A stretch of 64,000 nucleotides of DNA. It comes from Acidobacteriaceae bacterium. GTDB lineage: Bacteria > Acidobacteriota > Terriglobia > Terriglobales > Acidobacteriaceae. A model generated the notes under the pieces. The model was not told the DNA's origin. It saw only the letters and a program-made list of their open reading frames with translations, and did not search any database. Both the position numbers and the translations under genes were made by a program. The DNA is taken from assembly GCA_021323655.1 (NCBI GenBank), contig JAJPKO010000055.1, forward strand, positions 16,399 to 80,398, given 5' to 3'. Of this stretch, positions 9,808 through 18,484 are shown piece by piece. Position 1 is the first letter of the stretch; each line of letters starts with the position of its first letter.

Positions 9808-10022
9808 GTTGAGCATGAGGGGGAGCTAGGATAACCTTGAAGCACCTGCAAAGGCAAGCTGAATGCAATGCGGGGCACAACGGACGGGCGCCTATCTGGA
9901 CTCCGGTTGGACGTCCAGTTTTCCGTTGTTTTTCCATTCAACAGGCCGGCGCCTATCCGAATGCGGCCCGAGCCCTGAGGCCGGACTTTATCCGCGCAAA
10001 TGATTTGCTCGGCGCTTGACGG

Positions 10023-10412
10023 TCACATTGCTCCAGCGTCCTTGGCCATCTGCTCGTGCATATCGGCGAGTTCCTGCATCTTGGTAGCCATGTACTTGAA
10101 GGACTGCGCGAAATACTCACAATGATTTACCGTGCCCGTAGCGAACTTCGATGAACTGGTCATGGGGTTTTTCTTATACGCCTTAGCCATCTCCTGATGC
10201 TCCTTGGCTTGAGCCAGGTAATCCTGCGCCGTCGCATGGTAATACTCCGCAACACGTCGGTGTTCCGCCGGCGTCTTCGCGGAGGCGATCGGGGAGAGAA
10301 GCTGCTGTTTGCTGAGCTTTTCCGGTTTGTGCTTTTGGGCAGTCGAAACCTGCCAAACAGCAGAGAGCATAACCACGAAAACAATTGCAAGAATTCCTAA
10401 CGAACGTTTCAT
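10023..10412 (-). CDS. Small exported helical protein, family B copy 1
   Basis: A 129-residue protein: a signal peptide (about 1-24), then a helical domain with EKLSKQQLLSPIASAKTPAEHRR, AEYYHATAQDYLAQAKEHQEMAKAY cut into helices, one Cys after VNH, and a C-terminal helix rich in Met, Glu and His (MQELADMHEQMAKDAG). It is a paralogue of the 19562-19963 product, with the same TPAEHRR, YY, AQDYL, KEH and HCE landmarks. Family and function are unknown; the charged helical layout resembles periplasmic stress proteins of the CpxP/ZraP kind, but I see no LTxxQ motif. The ATG at 10412 has GGAGG upstream. No sigma-54 promoter lies directly ahead. Confidence 0.7.
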   Translation of the reverse strand: MKRSLGILAIVFVVMLSAVWQVSTAQKHKPEKLSKQQLLSPIASAKTPAEHRRVAEYYHATAQDYLAQAKEHQEMAKAYKKNPMTSSSKFATGTVNHCEYFAQSFKYMATKMQELADMHEQMAKDAGAM

Positions 10413-10707
10413 CTGGTCCTCCACTGATCACTGAGATTGGAATTGCAGGGATGCTCTAAGTAATGCCCTTGGCCCCTCTGGATCTGATGTGAGCAAACAC
10501 TCGCCGGAAGCAAGAGCATACATCAGCCGCAATTGATCGCCGCTGTGTCCTTCAGAGGTGGTTCAACCCTATTTCTGATTCCAAGTATTGTCACAAAAGC
10601 GATATATTCTCAAAATTTCTGCTTCCATAACCGTGAGTTAAGAAATTCGCCATTTGAATCTTGAAGGGCGAGCAGAATGTAGCTTCAAACTACTGTCTTC
10701 CAAATGT
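10413..10707. other. Intergenic stretch upstream of family B copy 1
   Basis: About 295 bases between the end of the htrA-like gene and the family B gene, both on the minus strand. The left part has an AGGGCATTACTTAGAGCAT-like element on the minus strand with GG and GC eleven bases apart, one more than sigma-54 requires. I see no activator palindrome. The right half is AT-rich. Confidence 0.4.
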
Positions 10708-11781
10708 TTAGAATTGCATCTGCATCTTTTCGAGCGGCAATTCGACATCGAGTGTCCGCCCCTGCCGATAGACGCTAAGCCTCAGTTCTTGACCTGGCCG
10801 TGAACGCAGTAGGGTTTGGGCGAGTTGGGCAGCGGACGTGAACGGTTCTCCATTCACAGCAACGATGATGTCGCCACCCAACACATATGGCTTGTCGGAG
10901 ATTGTCACCATGCGCGACCCCGCTCTGAGGCCCGCCGCCTGCGCCGGCGAACCGGGAAGCACTTCCTCGACGAGAAAGCCATGCTTCACCGGAAGGCCGA
11001 ACAGTTCTGCAGTTGTCGAAGTCACCTCGCTTCCCGTGAAGCCGAGCATCGGCCTGTAGGGATGGCCCATCTCGATCAGATCGGGAAGGACGGTTTTTGC
11101 GAGATCGATAGGAATGGCGAAACCCATATTCTGCGTGTTCTTGAGGATGGCGTCATTAATCCCGATGACCTGGCCGGTCGAGTTGAGCAGTGGTCCGCCA
11201 CTATTGCCTGGATTGATGGCGGCGTCAGTCTGAATGAAGGAGTCCTGCAGTTCCATCGCGGCGCCGTCGAGGCTACGTTTGACTGCGCTGACAACGCCCA
11301 CTGTGAGGCTTTTGTCCAGCCCAGCGGGGTTCCCAATTGCCATGACTTTTTGACCCACCTCAAGGTCCTGCGAGGAGCCGAGCAGCACGGGAAAGAGCTC
11401 GTCCTTCGGCACATCGACCTGCAGCAAGGCGATGTCGAGCTGGGGCGCGGTGCCGACTACGTGTGCGGGCACCTGCCTTGTACCCGCTGTAGCGGTGATG
11501 ACGTCCCGATTCTCGATGATGTGATAGGCAGTGAGAACTCGTCCTTCCCGGTCGATCACGAAGCCGGTCCCTGTGCTCGTTTCAACAGTGTCATTCGCAT
11601 GCTGATCGAGTGGAGATTTCACGGTGGTCCTGGCGACAATGTACACAACGCCGCGGCTAGCCTGGCGGAACACCGCGATTGTGTTCTGCTCGTCCGGCGT
11701 CAACTTCACGCTCTGTGCGTGGACAGCATCTACGCTCGATAGAACCAGAATTCCGGCCTGAATCCAACCTGCAATCCGCAT
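10708..11781 (-). CDS. HtrA/DegP-like periplasmic serine protease
   Basis: A 357-residue S1C-family protease. A signal peptide (about 1-22) is followed by a trypsin-like domain with catalytic His87 (LTAYH), Asp116 (PQLDIALL) and Ser194 (NPGNSGGPLL), and one C-terminal PDZ domain (about 250-345; GFLVEEVLPGSPAQAAGLRAG). The catalytic triad is intact. A single PDZ resembles DegS-type proteins, but the cleavable signal suggests a soluble periplasmic enzyme. It follows three genes on the same strand, 22 bases after the nearest, downstream of the sigma-54 promoter at 13370. Degradation of misfolded envelope proteins is the family role. Confidence 0.9.
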   Translation of the reverse strand: MRIAGWIQAGILVLSSVDAVHAQSVKLTPDEQNTIAVFRQASRGVVYIVARTTVKSPLDQHANDTVETSTGTGFVIDREGRVLTAYHIIENRDVITATAGTRQVPAHVVGTAPQLDIALLQVDVPKDELFPVLLGSSQDLEVGQKVMAIGNPAGLDKSLTVGVVSAVKRSLDGAAMELQDSFIQTDAAINPGNSGGPLLNSTGQVIGINDAILKNTQNMGFAIPIDLAKTVLPDLIEMGHPYRPMLGFTGSEVTSTTAELFGLPVKHGFLVEEVLPGSPAQAAGLRAGSRMVTISDKPYVLGGDIIVAVNGEPFTSAAQLAQTLLRSRPGQELRLSVYRQGRTLDVELPLEKMQMQF

Positions 11782-11803
11782 TGTCCCTCGTCCTCCAAAC
11801 CTG

Positions 11804-12361
11804 TCAAGCTATCAATCGTGACGTGCCCTCAGCCGCATCGCCACCGACCGCACCACTTCGAAGTTGCCTGCGTCGCGCTGCGGGGAAAGGGGGTCTGCAA
11901 CCCACGGGCTCCGCGGGCGCAAGATTCCGACATCCCAGGTTCGCAAGGGCAACACGAACACTCTGCGCGAAGTTCCATGTCCCGCCTGCAGATTCCGCCG
12001 CATCCAAGGACTTGAACACCATCTTCAGACCAAAGATAACTTCGTGCCCGGGTCCGCAGACCGAGGCATAGTGCGCGTGTCTTTCGCAGGCACATCCCGT
12101 TCGCGCCACCGCTTCGCGTTCGATGGGACGAAGGGTGTCGACGATTTCAAACATCGTCTGTAACACTTGAATGCATGCCGGGCACGAGGCGCCGTCAAAC
12201 TTATCGTGACCATTGTGACGCCCGCTCAACCGCAAACGGTAAGTCATTTGTGCAGTTCGTCCCGATACAACCGCAGCCTCGCCGGGCTGAATGCGGAAAC
12301 CAACGTGAAACTTGGGGACTAACTCACAGAGTGTGAGGGAGTTCTTTTGTCGCGACTTCAA
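11804..12361 (-). CDS. Cys-containing hypothetical protein
   Basis: A 185-residue reading frame beginning at TTG with a strong GGGAGGAG site just upstream. It contains HDKFDGASCPACIQVLQ, a later CACERHAHY stretch and CGPGHEVIFGLKM, so several Cys and His residues are placed as possible metal ligands. There is no signal peptide. I do not recognise a family. Position 45 bases after the family A gene and 22 bases before the htrA-like gene, on the same strand, supports it as a member of that operon. Confidence 0.5.
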   Translation of the reverse strand: MKSRQKNSLTLCELVPKFHVGFRIQPGEAAVVSGRTAQMTYRLRLSGRHNGHDKFDGASCPACIQVLQTMFEIVDTLRPIEREAVARTGCACERHAHYASVCGPGHEVIFGLKMVFKSLDAAESAGGTWNFAQSVRVALANLGCRNLAPAEPVGCRPPFPAARRRQLRSGAVGGDAAEGTSRLIA

Positions 12362-12406
12362 ATTCTCCTCCCGGCTATTGCAAAATCTTCCCGGCCGAAC
12401 AACCCG

Positions 12407-12988
12407 CTACTGCTGGATGCTTATCTCTTTCGCGATCTTCCGATGCTCGGACCGCCACTTGCCAGCCGCTCGTTTAATTGAGTTGACATCCCAAGAAACG
12501 TTCGGTGAAGCGGGTCCCGGTCTTGCGACAGTCAGGTCGTGATCGAGTTGGGAAGCGCCAGAATTCAGTTGGGCCTGCAGATGCTCCAGTTTGCTTAGGC
12601 GCCGCTCCAATTCCCTTCGCTGCGCGTCGGTCAGCCCTTTCCTGAACTCCTGGTGAGTCGCCGTCAGATCGGTGAGAGCCGTCTCCAGTTGTTCTCTGAG
12701 ATCCGATAGAGCATCTAAGTCGTTCGACGAGTAACTCACACGGCTGCGGCTCCACGGGCTGCCAATCCGCGGCATCTGGTTAACCGTCCCCTTAAGCCGT
12801 TCTATCGCGTCCATGCACCTGGCGAAAGTCATCCGCTGGGCGGGCGTCGCGATCATGCGTACGGCCTGATCGTAAGCCTCGGTCGACCGGTGATGTCCGA
12901 TGTGCATAGTTCCTCCGCGTTGGGCAAGCGCCAGAGACACGGAAGCCAGCAGCAGAATCATTAGGAGTGATTTCACGGTTGTCTTCAC
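12407..12988 (-). CDS. Small exported helical protein, family A copy 1
   Basis: A 193-residue exported protein starting at GTG 12988 (AAGGAG six bases upstream), with signal MKTTVKSLLMILLLASVSLA. The mature part is mainly helical: MTFARCMDAIERLKG, GSPWSRSRVSY, LSDLREQLETALTDLTATHQ, ELERRLSKLEHLQAQLN, and a C-terminal SEHRKIAKEISI. It is clearly paralogous to 17825-18412 (shared AxCMDA, GSPWSR, ATHQ/AAHQ, RxLxKLxHL and WRSEHxKIAK). The layout suggests a periplasmic chaperone or sensor protein; the family is not one I can name. It is the second gene of the operon from the sigma-54 promoter at 13370. Confidence 0.75.
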   Translation of the reverse strand: MKTTVKSLLMILLLASVSLALAQRGGTMHIGHHRSTEAYDQAVRMIATPAQRMTFARCMDAIERLKGTVNQMPRIGSPWSRSRVSYSSNDLDALSDLREQLETALTDLTATHQEFRKGLTDAQRRELERRLSKLEHLQAQLNSGASQLDHDLTVARPGPASPNVSWDVNSIKRAAGKWRSEHRKIAKEISIQQ

Positions 12989-13052
12989 TGTGAACTCCTT
13001 TCGCGCGAAGGTCGGAAAAACCGATCTCGCGCTCTTCAAATGCTCCTCGCAC

Positions 13053-13334
13053 TCAGCGGTTCTCGGCAGCGAGATGAAACTGTTCGAGAGGCGATAGACG
13101 CCGGAACTTCTCCCTGTACCACTGTTCAAGCCGGGTGTCGTGCTGGTACCACCAGGCGTCGAATGTTGCCGTCGATACGCGATCTCGCGCATCGCAGGCG
13201 TCCTTACTCCCAAACGTGTCTGTGTGCCGGCGTTCAGCCCGCGTGTTACTTGTCTGCGCAGCGATGAGTGCGAGAGCGCTGATCGCCAGGATGCCGCCAA
13301 GAAGAATGCTTTTGCGTCTCAATGAAAGTCTCAT
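13053..13334 (-). CDS. Small exported protein, family C copy 1
   Basis: A 93-residue exported protein: signal MRLSLRRKSILLGGILAISA, then a short charged region with the C-terminal landmark RLEQWYREKF followed by SPLEQ. The same W-Y-R-D/E-K-F/Y-x-R-x-SPxE motif ends the 19092-19376 product, so these are paralogues. The ATG at 13334 is preceded by AGGAAA and lies about 25 bases after the predicted sigma-54 start. It is the first gene of the operon that continues to family A, the Cys protein and the protease. Confidence 0.7.
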   Translation of the reverse strand: MRLSLRRKSILLGGILAISALALIAAQTSNTRAERRHTDTFGSKDACDARDRVSTATFDAWWYQHDTRLEQWYREKFRRLSPLEQFHLAAENR

Positions 13335-13369
13335 GGCGGTTTCCTCAAACTGATCGCACATTTCTTGAA

Positions 13370-13386
13370 TGCACTCTGCGTGCCAA
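13370..13386 (-). promoter_or_regulatory. Sigma-54 promoter of the htrA-like operon
   Basis: Minus strand TTGGCACGCAGAGTGCA: GG, ten bases, GC, a near-perfect -24/-12 element. Predicted start near 13359, 25 bases before the first ATG. The activator palindrome is about 108 bp upstream at 13492-13507. Confidence 0.85.
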
Positions 13387-13491
13387 ATGAAACTCCTTGC
13401 GGATGTCGGAATTTCGGACCGCAAGTGGCTCGTCAGAAGAGAGATATGCGCAGCGGCACATACTTCAGAGAGGGCGGCTCAACTTCGGCGT

Positions 13492-13507
13492 TGCCTCATC
13501 TGAGGCA
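13492..13507 (+). promoter_or_regulatory. Upstream activator palindrome
   Basis: TGCCTCATCTGAGGCA, with perfect arms TGCCTCA/TGAGGCA around two bases. It is the most symmetrical of the window's activator-site copies. Confidence 0.75.
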
Positions 13508-13803
13508 GCGCTGGCTGGAAACGGTCAAACGATCAGAATCATGTCAGCGAACTGAACCGTTGACAAAAAGATCGACGTCGCAGTCCACCGGAACACGACG
13601 GCGAATTCGTTGGGTTGAACACTTTTAGATGGTCAATTGAAGGAACAGGGTCGGAGGCTGGGCCGGCCAGAATTCCCCGATCTGCGGTTCTCATCGAAAC
13701 AAGTACCTGGACTTCGATCAGGTAGTGCTGCATCGGCTTTGAATTGCGGCAAATGCCAGGAATTCCGGAGCAATTCGAGCCGCCAGAAACAGGAGATTGG
13801 CAG

Positions 13804-13863
13804 GATTCACTTGCCCCTGTATTGAATACGGAGGCAAGGCTGGAATGTCGACTCTCGACATCG
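13804..13863 (+). repeat. 60-bp direct repeat, copy 1
   Basis: Sixty bases that match 17751-17810 at 57 positions in the same orientation. The repeat contains a hairpin (CTTGCCCCTGTAT with its near-complement) and the small palindrome GTCGACTCTCGAC. The two copies flank the TonB-dependent receptor gene and, in the second copy, adjoin an IS5-like transposase remnant. Confidence 0.8.
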
Positions 13864-14062
13864 CACCAGACATTTTGGGAGAAGGTCGACGAAGCCCAAA
13901 TGAATAGTTTGGACCGGCGGCTTCGAAAACTCGCGCCATCTGGAAGCTGACCTGAATTCCAGTACTCTGCTCATGAGCCAGATCCTGATGGATGCCAAAC
14001 CAGGGCTCGGATCTCCCAAGCTGCTTGACGTAACTGGGGCCGAGTGACCCATGCAGGGCATC
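13864..14062. pseudogene. Rearranged fragments of a family A gene
   Basis: On the plus strand 13864-14035 encodes HQTFWEKVDEAQMNSLDRR, RKL, then after a one-base shift HLEADLNSSTLLMSQILMD and AKPGLGSPK. These match residues of the intact family A protein at 17825-18412. Immediately after, 14036-14062 matches the N-terminal MPGMGHSAPV part of the same gene but on the minus strand. Two pieces in opposite orientation plus a frameshift show a decayed, rearranged copy beside the 60-bp repeat. Confidence 0.75.
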
Positions 14063-14098
14063 CATTCAAGTAGCCAGAGCGCCAACTCCGCACAATGT

Positions 14099-17000
14099 CT
14101 AGTAAATCAGTTTCAGCGAGAACTGGACCTGCCGCGATGTACCTGCCGTCTGACTGATCTTGCCAAAGCCGGAGCCGTTGAGAATGTTCGAAGGCAGGCC
14201 CATGTTGACGATGTTAAACAGATTGAAGAACTCGGCGCGGATCTGCACGTCCATACGCTCCGCTCCGCGCCGCTGCCCGACCGGTGTGTCTTTGATGAGC
14301 GCGAAATCATAGTCGTAGTAGGCCGGCCCGCGGAAAGAGTTGCGGCCCAGCGTGCCAAGACGTCCCTGGTTCGGTCCGGTGCCGTTGGGCACGCGTATGG
14401 GAATGAAGAAGAAATCGGCGGCGTTGTTGGCGCCCTCCCCGAAGTAGTCCTCGCGTACTTTTCGTGCCGTGGAGAGATGCGGTTTGGCTATCTCGTCGGG
14501 ACGGTCCACCCCTTCGGAGCCGTAGCCGGTCTGTTGAATCCCGGAGAACACCGTGAACGGAACGCCCGAACGCATGCTGGAGATGCTCAGCAGTTCCCAC
14601 CCATAGGTGAACTTGCGGTTCAGCGATTGTAGCCACCGCGCGCTCTCGATGTGCAGGTCTTGGGCCACGCTTAGGCTGAAGTTGTGCGTTGCGTCAAAGT
14701 TTGACGGACCCTTCTCCGGATGGGTATCGAACGGGTTTTGCGAGAGACCGGAAGCGACCGCGCCGGTGGAACCGGTTCCGCCGACCACCATGCTCGAATC
14801 GTCGATTGATTTGCTCCAGGTGTGGCTGGCCTGGATTTCGGGGCCGCCATGTCCTATCGGCCCGGAGAGTGAAGTTTGCAGTGCGTGATAGGTGGAGTGA
14901 GCGTCGGAAGTGATCACGTTCTCCACGCCGAAGCCGCCGATGACATTGCCCGCGCTGTCGAACCGGGTGTAAGGCGCGAAGCCGGGCGAGGCTCCCGGAT
15001 AGGCATTGGGAAAACTGGAGCGGGGCAGCTTCTCCGCCGTTGTGCCTACATATGCGGCATGGCCGACCAGATTGCCGAACTTTCGCTCCAGGCCCAGCGT
15101 CCAAGTATACAGCGTGGCGTTGTCAAAACGCGAGTCGATTCCGCTCAGGTTGAGCGCACTGACCACGCGTCCCGGCGTAAGGGCCGCCACGTCTTGTTCG
15201 TAGCGATCCACATCCATCACCGTGTTTGCCGGGACTTCTTTGGGAGCCCATGTCGCAAAGATGTTCTGCCCAGCCGTGGTGTATGTTGGCGGCAACTGCG
15301 AAGGCGTGATCTGGAATCCGTACGGGATCGGAGCAGCCGCATTGGCCACTGCGCGCGGATAGACCACGAAAGGCGTTGAGCCGGTCAAGAGGTTGTCCTG
15401 CCAAATGTTGGGCGGAATGGCCATGATACTGCCGCCCACGTTCGCCGTAAGGTTTGGCGTCACCTGCCAGACCGCCTGTAAGCGCGGCTCGAATGCCAGA
15501 TAGTTGGTCTGGTATGCGGGCTGTGGATTGATCACGAATTGTTGCGTTCCGTTGATGGTGCGGAAGCTCGAAGTGCGATGTGCACGCTCGCTGATGGGGG
15601 TGTAGAGGTCCCAGCGCACGCCGTAATTCAGGGTTAGGCGATCTGTCAACTTCCATGTGTCCTGCACGTAGGCGGCGAAGTTGCTGCGGTTGATGGCTGC
15701 CGGCCCAATGTGCTGCCCGCTGGAGAAATAGACCGGCGCAACGGCGATGGTGTAGTCAAACCCGCTGCCGGAGAGGAACGCCGAAACGGTATCCGGCAGC
15801 GGATCGCCGGGACGAATATCGTGCCTGCCGCTTTGGGAAGGAATGGCCTCCGTTGCGTATGCCGTACCGCCGCCGAAGTCATAGTGGCCGTTGGGGCAGC
15901 TGCCGAGGTAGGTGGTATCGCGGTTGAGCCGGATGTCCACACCGGCTTTCAAGGCGTGCCGGCCTGTTGTGACGATGATGTCCTCGCGCCCCTGAAAAAG
16001 GTTGCCGTGGGCCTGCATGACTGATCCGCCCGCGGAGTTGAACGCCTCGTAGGTTCCGTCATTGAAATTCACCGCCGGATCCGTTGTGTCTGAAGTTGGA
16101 AATCCCGGCGTGGAGCGAGTAATGTTCATCGAGGATTCGAAGCTGAGCCGAGGCGAGGCCGTGCGCGTCCAGGTACCCACGACGTTGCGCTGGCGGTCGA
16201 GGAACTGGTGACCGAAGGTTGGATCGATCGCGGTCTGATCCGGATTGGTTGTCGGCCCGGTCAGGTTATCCATGGTGAAGCGCGCGAAGAACTGGTCCTT
16301 GTCGGTGATCTTCTGGTCAATCCGCAGCGAAAACTGGTCTGCATCCGTCGCCACGACCGAGGGTGTCGCATAGGTGCGCGCTCCGTACGGCCCGCTGGGA
16401 TCGTTGGGTATCGGATACCGCGCGAGGATGGCCGCAATTTTCGGATTGACCGGCACCTTCAGCGTGTCGGTAGAGCCATCGGGGTAGGTTACAACGTCTG
16501 TCCCCGCGCGCTCGGCCGCGCTAGGCACCGGAAACACCTGTGTCGTACCCAGCGCCTGCCGGAACCCCTGGTACTCGATAAAGTAGAAGGTTCGCTTGCG
16601 CCCATCGTAGACATGCGGGAGAACCACGGGCCCGCCGTCGGTGAATCCAAATTCATTGCGCCGGAAGGGCGGAATCCGTCCCGGGTAGACCGGGGTAGGG
16701 TGGTCAAAGTAATTGCGCGCGTCGAATGCCGAATTACGCACAAATTCGAAGAACGAGCCGTGAAAGTCGCTCGCGCCGGATCGAGTAACGATGTTGGTGA
16801 ATCCTGAAGCGCCTCGCCCGACTTCCGCCGGCATCCAGCCGGAACTTGAATGTAGTTCCTGAATCGCGTCGACGTTAAAGTTCTTGAACGTGCTTCCACC
16901 CATCTCCGGGTCACTGATGTCGGCGCCGTCCATGGCAAAGGTGGCCTCCACGCCGCGCTGCCCGTTGATGGCAAACTGCTGGGTGAAGTTCGTGGCCCCA

Positions 17001-17551
17001 TTCACGTCTGTCATGGTTCCGGCCGCCAGCAGGAGCAGGGTGCTGAAGTCACGCCCATTCAAGGGCAGGGAACTTACTGCCTGGCTCGAAAGGGCCTCGC
17101 CGCCGGTGGCACCGGCCTGGTCGTTCAGAATCCTCAGGGTGATCTCCCCGCGGTCGGAGACCTCAATGTCAACCGGCTCGGCGCCCGTTTGCAGGTCAAT
17201 GAACTGCGGGTACTCGGTCTTGCGCCCGCCGGACTCAATGATCAGCCGGTAATGCCCCGGCGCGAGCGAGCCGATGCGAAATGCCCCATTTCCACTGGCC
17301 GAGGTCTGCGTGCTGCTTCCTTCGCCCCTGAGCCTGATCTCCGCACCTGCGAAAGGCGCGCCGCCGGTGTTGTGAATCCTCCCCTGCCACGTGATCGCCA
17401 CTGCCGGTGCCTGCGCGCACAGCGTGGCCACGTTCAGCAGCAGCATCAGCAGCAGCGCAAAATGCAGTGCGCTTCCGTGCGCACTTGAGGATTGTGATTT
17501 GAGGATCGTTTTCTTCCTAAATGCGACTGTGTAACTGGCTCTGGCTTTCAT
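14099..17551 (-). CDS. Oar-like TonB-dependent receptor with carboxypeptidase-regulatory domain
   Basis: An outer-membrane receptor of about 1150 residues. A signal region (about 25-45) precedes a carboxypeptidase-regulatory-like domain (GRIHNTGGAPFAGAEIRLRG, GNGAFRIGSLAPGHYRL), a plug with LPLNGRDFSTLLLL and FAINGQRGVEATFAMDG, and a large C-terminal barrel ending in QVQFSLKLIY with a terminal aromatic residue. This is the typical Acidobacteria receptor family; the substrate is unknown (uptake of oligosaccharides or other large ligands is the usual inference). I chose ATG 17551 because upstream in-frame sequence belongs to a transposase remnant. It is flanked by a direct repeat and may have been moved by it. 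Confidence 0.9.
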   Translation of the reverse strand: MKARASYTVAFRKKTILKSQSSSAHGSALHFALLLMLLLNVATLCAQAPAVAITWQGRIHNTGGAPFAGAEIRLRGEGSSTQTSASGNGAFRIGSLAPGHYRLIIESGGRKTEYPQFIDLQTGAEPVDIEVSDRGEITLRILNDQAGATGGEALSSQAVSSLPLNGRDFSTLLLLAAGTMTDVNGATNFTQQFAINGQRGVEATFAMDGADISDPEMGGSTFKNFNVDAIQELHSSSGWMPAEVGRGASGFTNIVTRSGASDFHGSFFEFVRNSAFDARNYFDHPTPVYPGRIPPFRRNEFGFTDGGPVVLPHVYDGRKRTFYFIEYQGFRQALGTTQVFPVPSAAERAGTDVVTYPDGSTDTLKVPVNPKIAAILARYPIPNDPSGPYGARTYATPSVVATDADQFSLRIDQKITDKDQFFARFTMDNLTGPTTNPDQTAIDPTFGHQFLDRQRNVVGTWTRTASPRLSFESSMNITRSTPGFPTSDTTDPAVNFNDGTYEAFNSAGGSVMQAHGNLFQGREDIIVTTGRHALKAGVDIRLNRDTTYLGSCPNGHYDFGGGTAYATEAIPSQSGRHDIRPGDPLPDTVSAFLSGSGFDYTIAVAPVYFSSGQHIGPAAINRSNFAAYVQDTWKLTDRLTLNYGVRWDLYTPISERAHRTSSFRTINGTQQFVINPQPAYQTNYLAFEPRLQAVWQVTPNLTANVGGSIMAIPPNIWQDNLLTGSTPFVVYPRAVANAAAPIPYGFQITPSQLPPTYTTAGQNIFATWAPKEVPANTVMDVDRYEQDVAALTPGRVVSALNLSGIDSRFDNATLYTWTLGLERKFGNLVGHAAYVGTTAEKLPRSSFPNAYPGASPGFAPYTRFDSAGNVIGGFGVENVITSDAHSTYHALQTSLSGPIGHGGPEIQASHTWSKSIDDSSMVVGGTGSTGAVASGLSQNPFDTHPEKGPSNFDATHNFSLSVAQDLHIESARWLQSLNRKFTYGWELLSISSMRSGVPFTVFSGIQQTGYGSEGVDRPDEIAKPHLSTARKVREDYFGEGANNAADFFFIPIRVPNGTGPNQGRLGTLGRNSFRGPAYYDYDFALIKDTPVGQRRGAERMDVQIRAEFFNLFNIVNMGLPSNILNGSGFGKISQTAGTSRQVQFSLKLIY

Positions 17552-17750
17552 GCAATGTAAGAGTTCCCGGATTCGATTTCTGTTAGAGGGTGTTGTTGAC
17601 TTCCGGCCGGTAGGCGGAAGAGGTTGGTGAGCATGACTGAGTCGAAGGCTCGGAAATGAAATGCGGCCATGGTCTTTGCCAGCCGTCCAAAGTCTCTGAC
17701 CGGTCGGTGGAAGCGCGCGGTCCTGGCGAAGCTGCACTCGACGTTGGCGA
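17548..17750 (-). pseudogene. IS5-like transposase C-terminal remnant
   Basis: The minus strand encodes NVECSFARTARFHR followed by RDFGRLAKTMAAFHFRAFDS and VMLTNLF. This follows the pattern at the C-terminus of IS5-family transposases (conserved Glu, Phe, Arg then a helix before LMLRRL). The catalytic N-terminal part is missing, and the frame instead begins inside the 60-bp repeat. I see no complete terminal inverted repeats. Confidence 0.5.
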
Positions 17751-17810
17751 GATTCACTTGCCCCTGTATCGAATACAGAGGCAAGGCTGGAACGTCGACT
17801 CTCGACATCG
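17751..17810 (+). repeat. 60-bp direct repeat, copy 2
   Basis: Partner of 13804-13863 with three mismatches in 60 bases. It abuts the transposase remnant on its left and the end of the intact family A gene on its right. Confidence 0.8.
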
Positions 17811-17824
17811 AACTCTTGTCGCCA

Positions 17825-18412
17825 CTACAGCGGGATACTCATTGTCTTTGCGATCTTTGTGTGCTCGGAGCGCCACTCGCCAAGGTCCTTGGTGATAGCA
17901 TTCACATCCCATCGGAGCTTGGGCGATCCTGGCCCTGGTTTGGCATCCATCAAGATCTGGCTCATGAGCAGAGAACTGGAATTCAGGTCAGCTTCCAGAT
18001 GGTTGAGCTTTCTAAGCTGCCGGTCCAAACCATTTTTTTGGGCTTCGTTCAGCTCCCCCCAAAATGCCTGATGTGCGGCGGTCATGGCGCTAAGCGCCGA
18101 CTCGAACTTCTCTTGCTGTTCCGTAAGCTTCCGAAGGTCTTGCGGATCATAGCTTGCACGTCCTCGGCTCCAGGGGCTCCCGGTGCGCTTCATCTGTTCG
18201 ATTGCTGCGCTAACTCGCTGTGTGGCATCCATGCACTCGGCGAATGCAGTGCGTTGCTTGTCCGTGGCCATCATGAGGAATGTTCGTGCGGATTCGTCGC
18301 TTGACCCAACCGGGGCCGAGTGGCCCATGCCGGGCATCCCTTCATGTTGTGCGTGCACCAATGCCGGAATGGCCAGCATGACAGCTGCGAGTAGCCTCAT
18401 TGTCAATTTCAT
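17825..18412 (-). CDS. Small exported helical protein, family A copy 2
   Basis: A 195-residue exported protein: signal MKLTMRLLAAVMLAIPALVH, a Met/His linker (HEGMPGMGHSAP), then the helical domain shared with the 12407-12988 product (FAECMDATQRVSAA, GSPWSRGRASY, MTAAHQAFWGELNEAQ, DRQLRKLNHLEADLN, WRSEHTKIAKTMS). The Met/His linker is absent from copy 1 and could bind copper. The ATG at 18412 has GGAGA eight bases upstream; a frame-compatible ATG at 18427 is less well placed. It is the last gene of a minus-strand group that starts at 19963. Confidence 0.75.
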   Translation of the reverse strand: MKLTMRLLAAVMLAIPALVHAQHEGMPGMGHSAPVGSSDESARTFLMMATDKQRTAFAECMDATQRVSAAIEQMKRTGSPWSRGRASYDPQDLRKLTEQQEKFESALSAMTAAHQAFWGELNEAQKNGLDRQLRKLNHLEADLNSSSLLMSQILMDAKPGPGSPKLRWDVNAITKDLGEWRSEHTKIAKTMSIPL

Positions 18413-18484
18413 CGAAAGAATCTCCATGCGTGTTTATTCAGGATCACTTCAGCTCGGGAACTCCCAATCTCCCCCCATAATGCG

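Noticed and set aside
9837..10019. A 60-codon plus-strand frame
   Set aside because: No ribosome site, no domain and no support from context.
10453..10467. Minus-strand GG and GC elements before the family B gene at 10412
   Set aside because: The spacing is eleven bases instead of ten and no palindrome is nearby.
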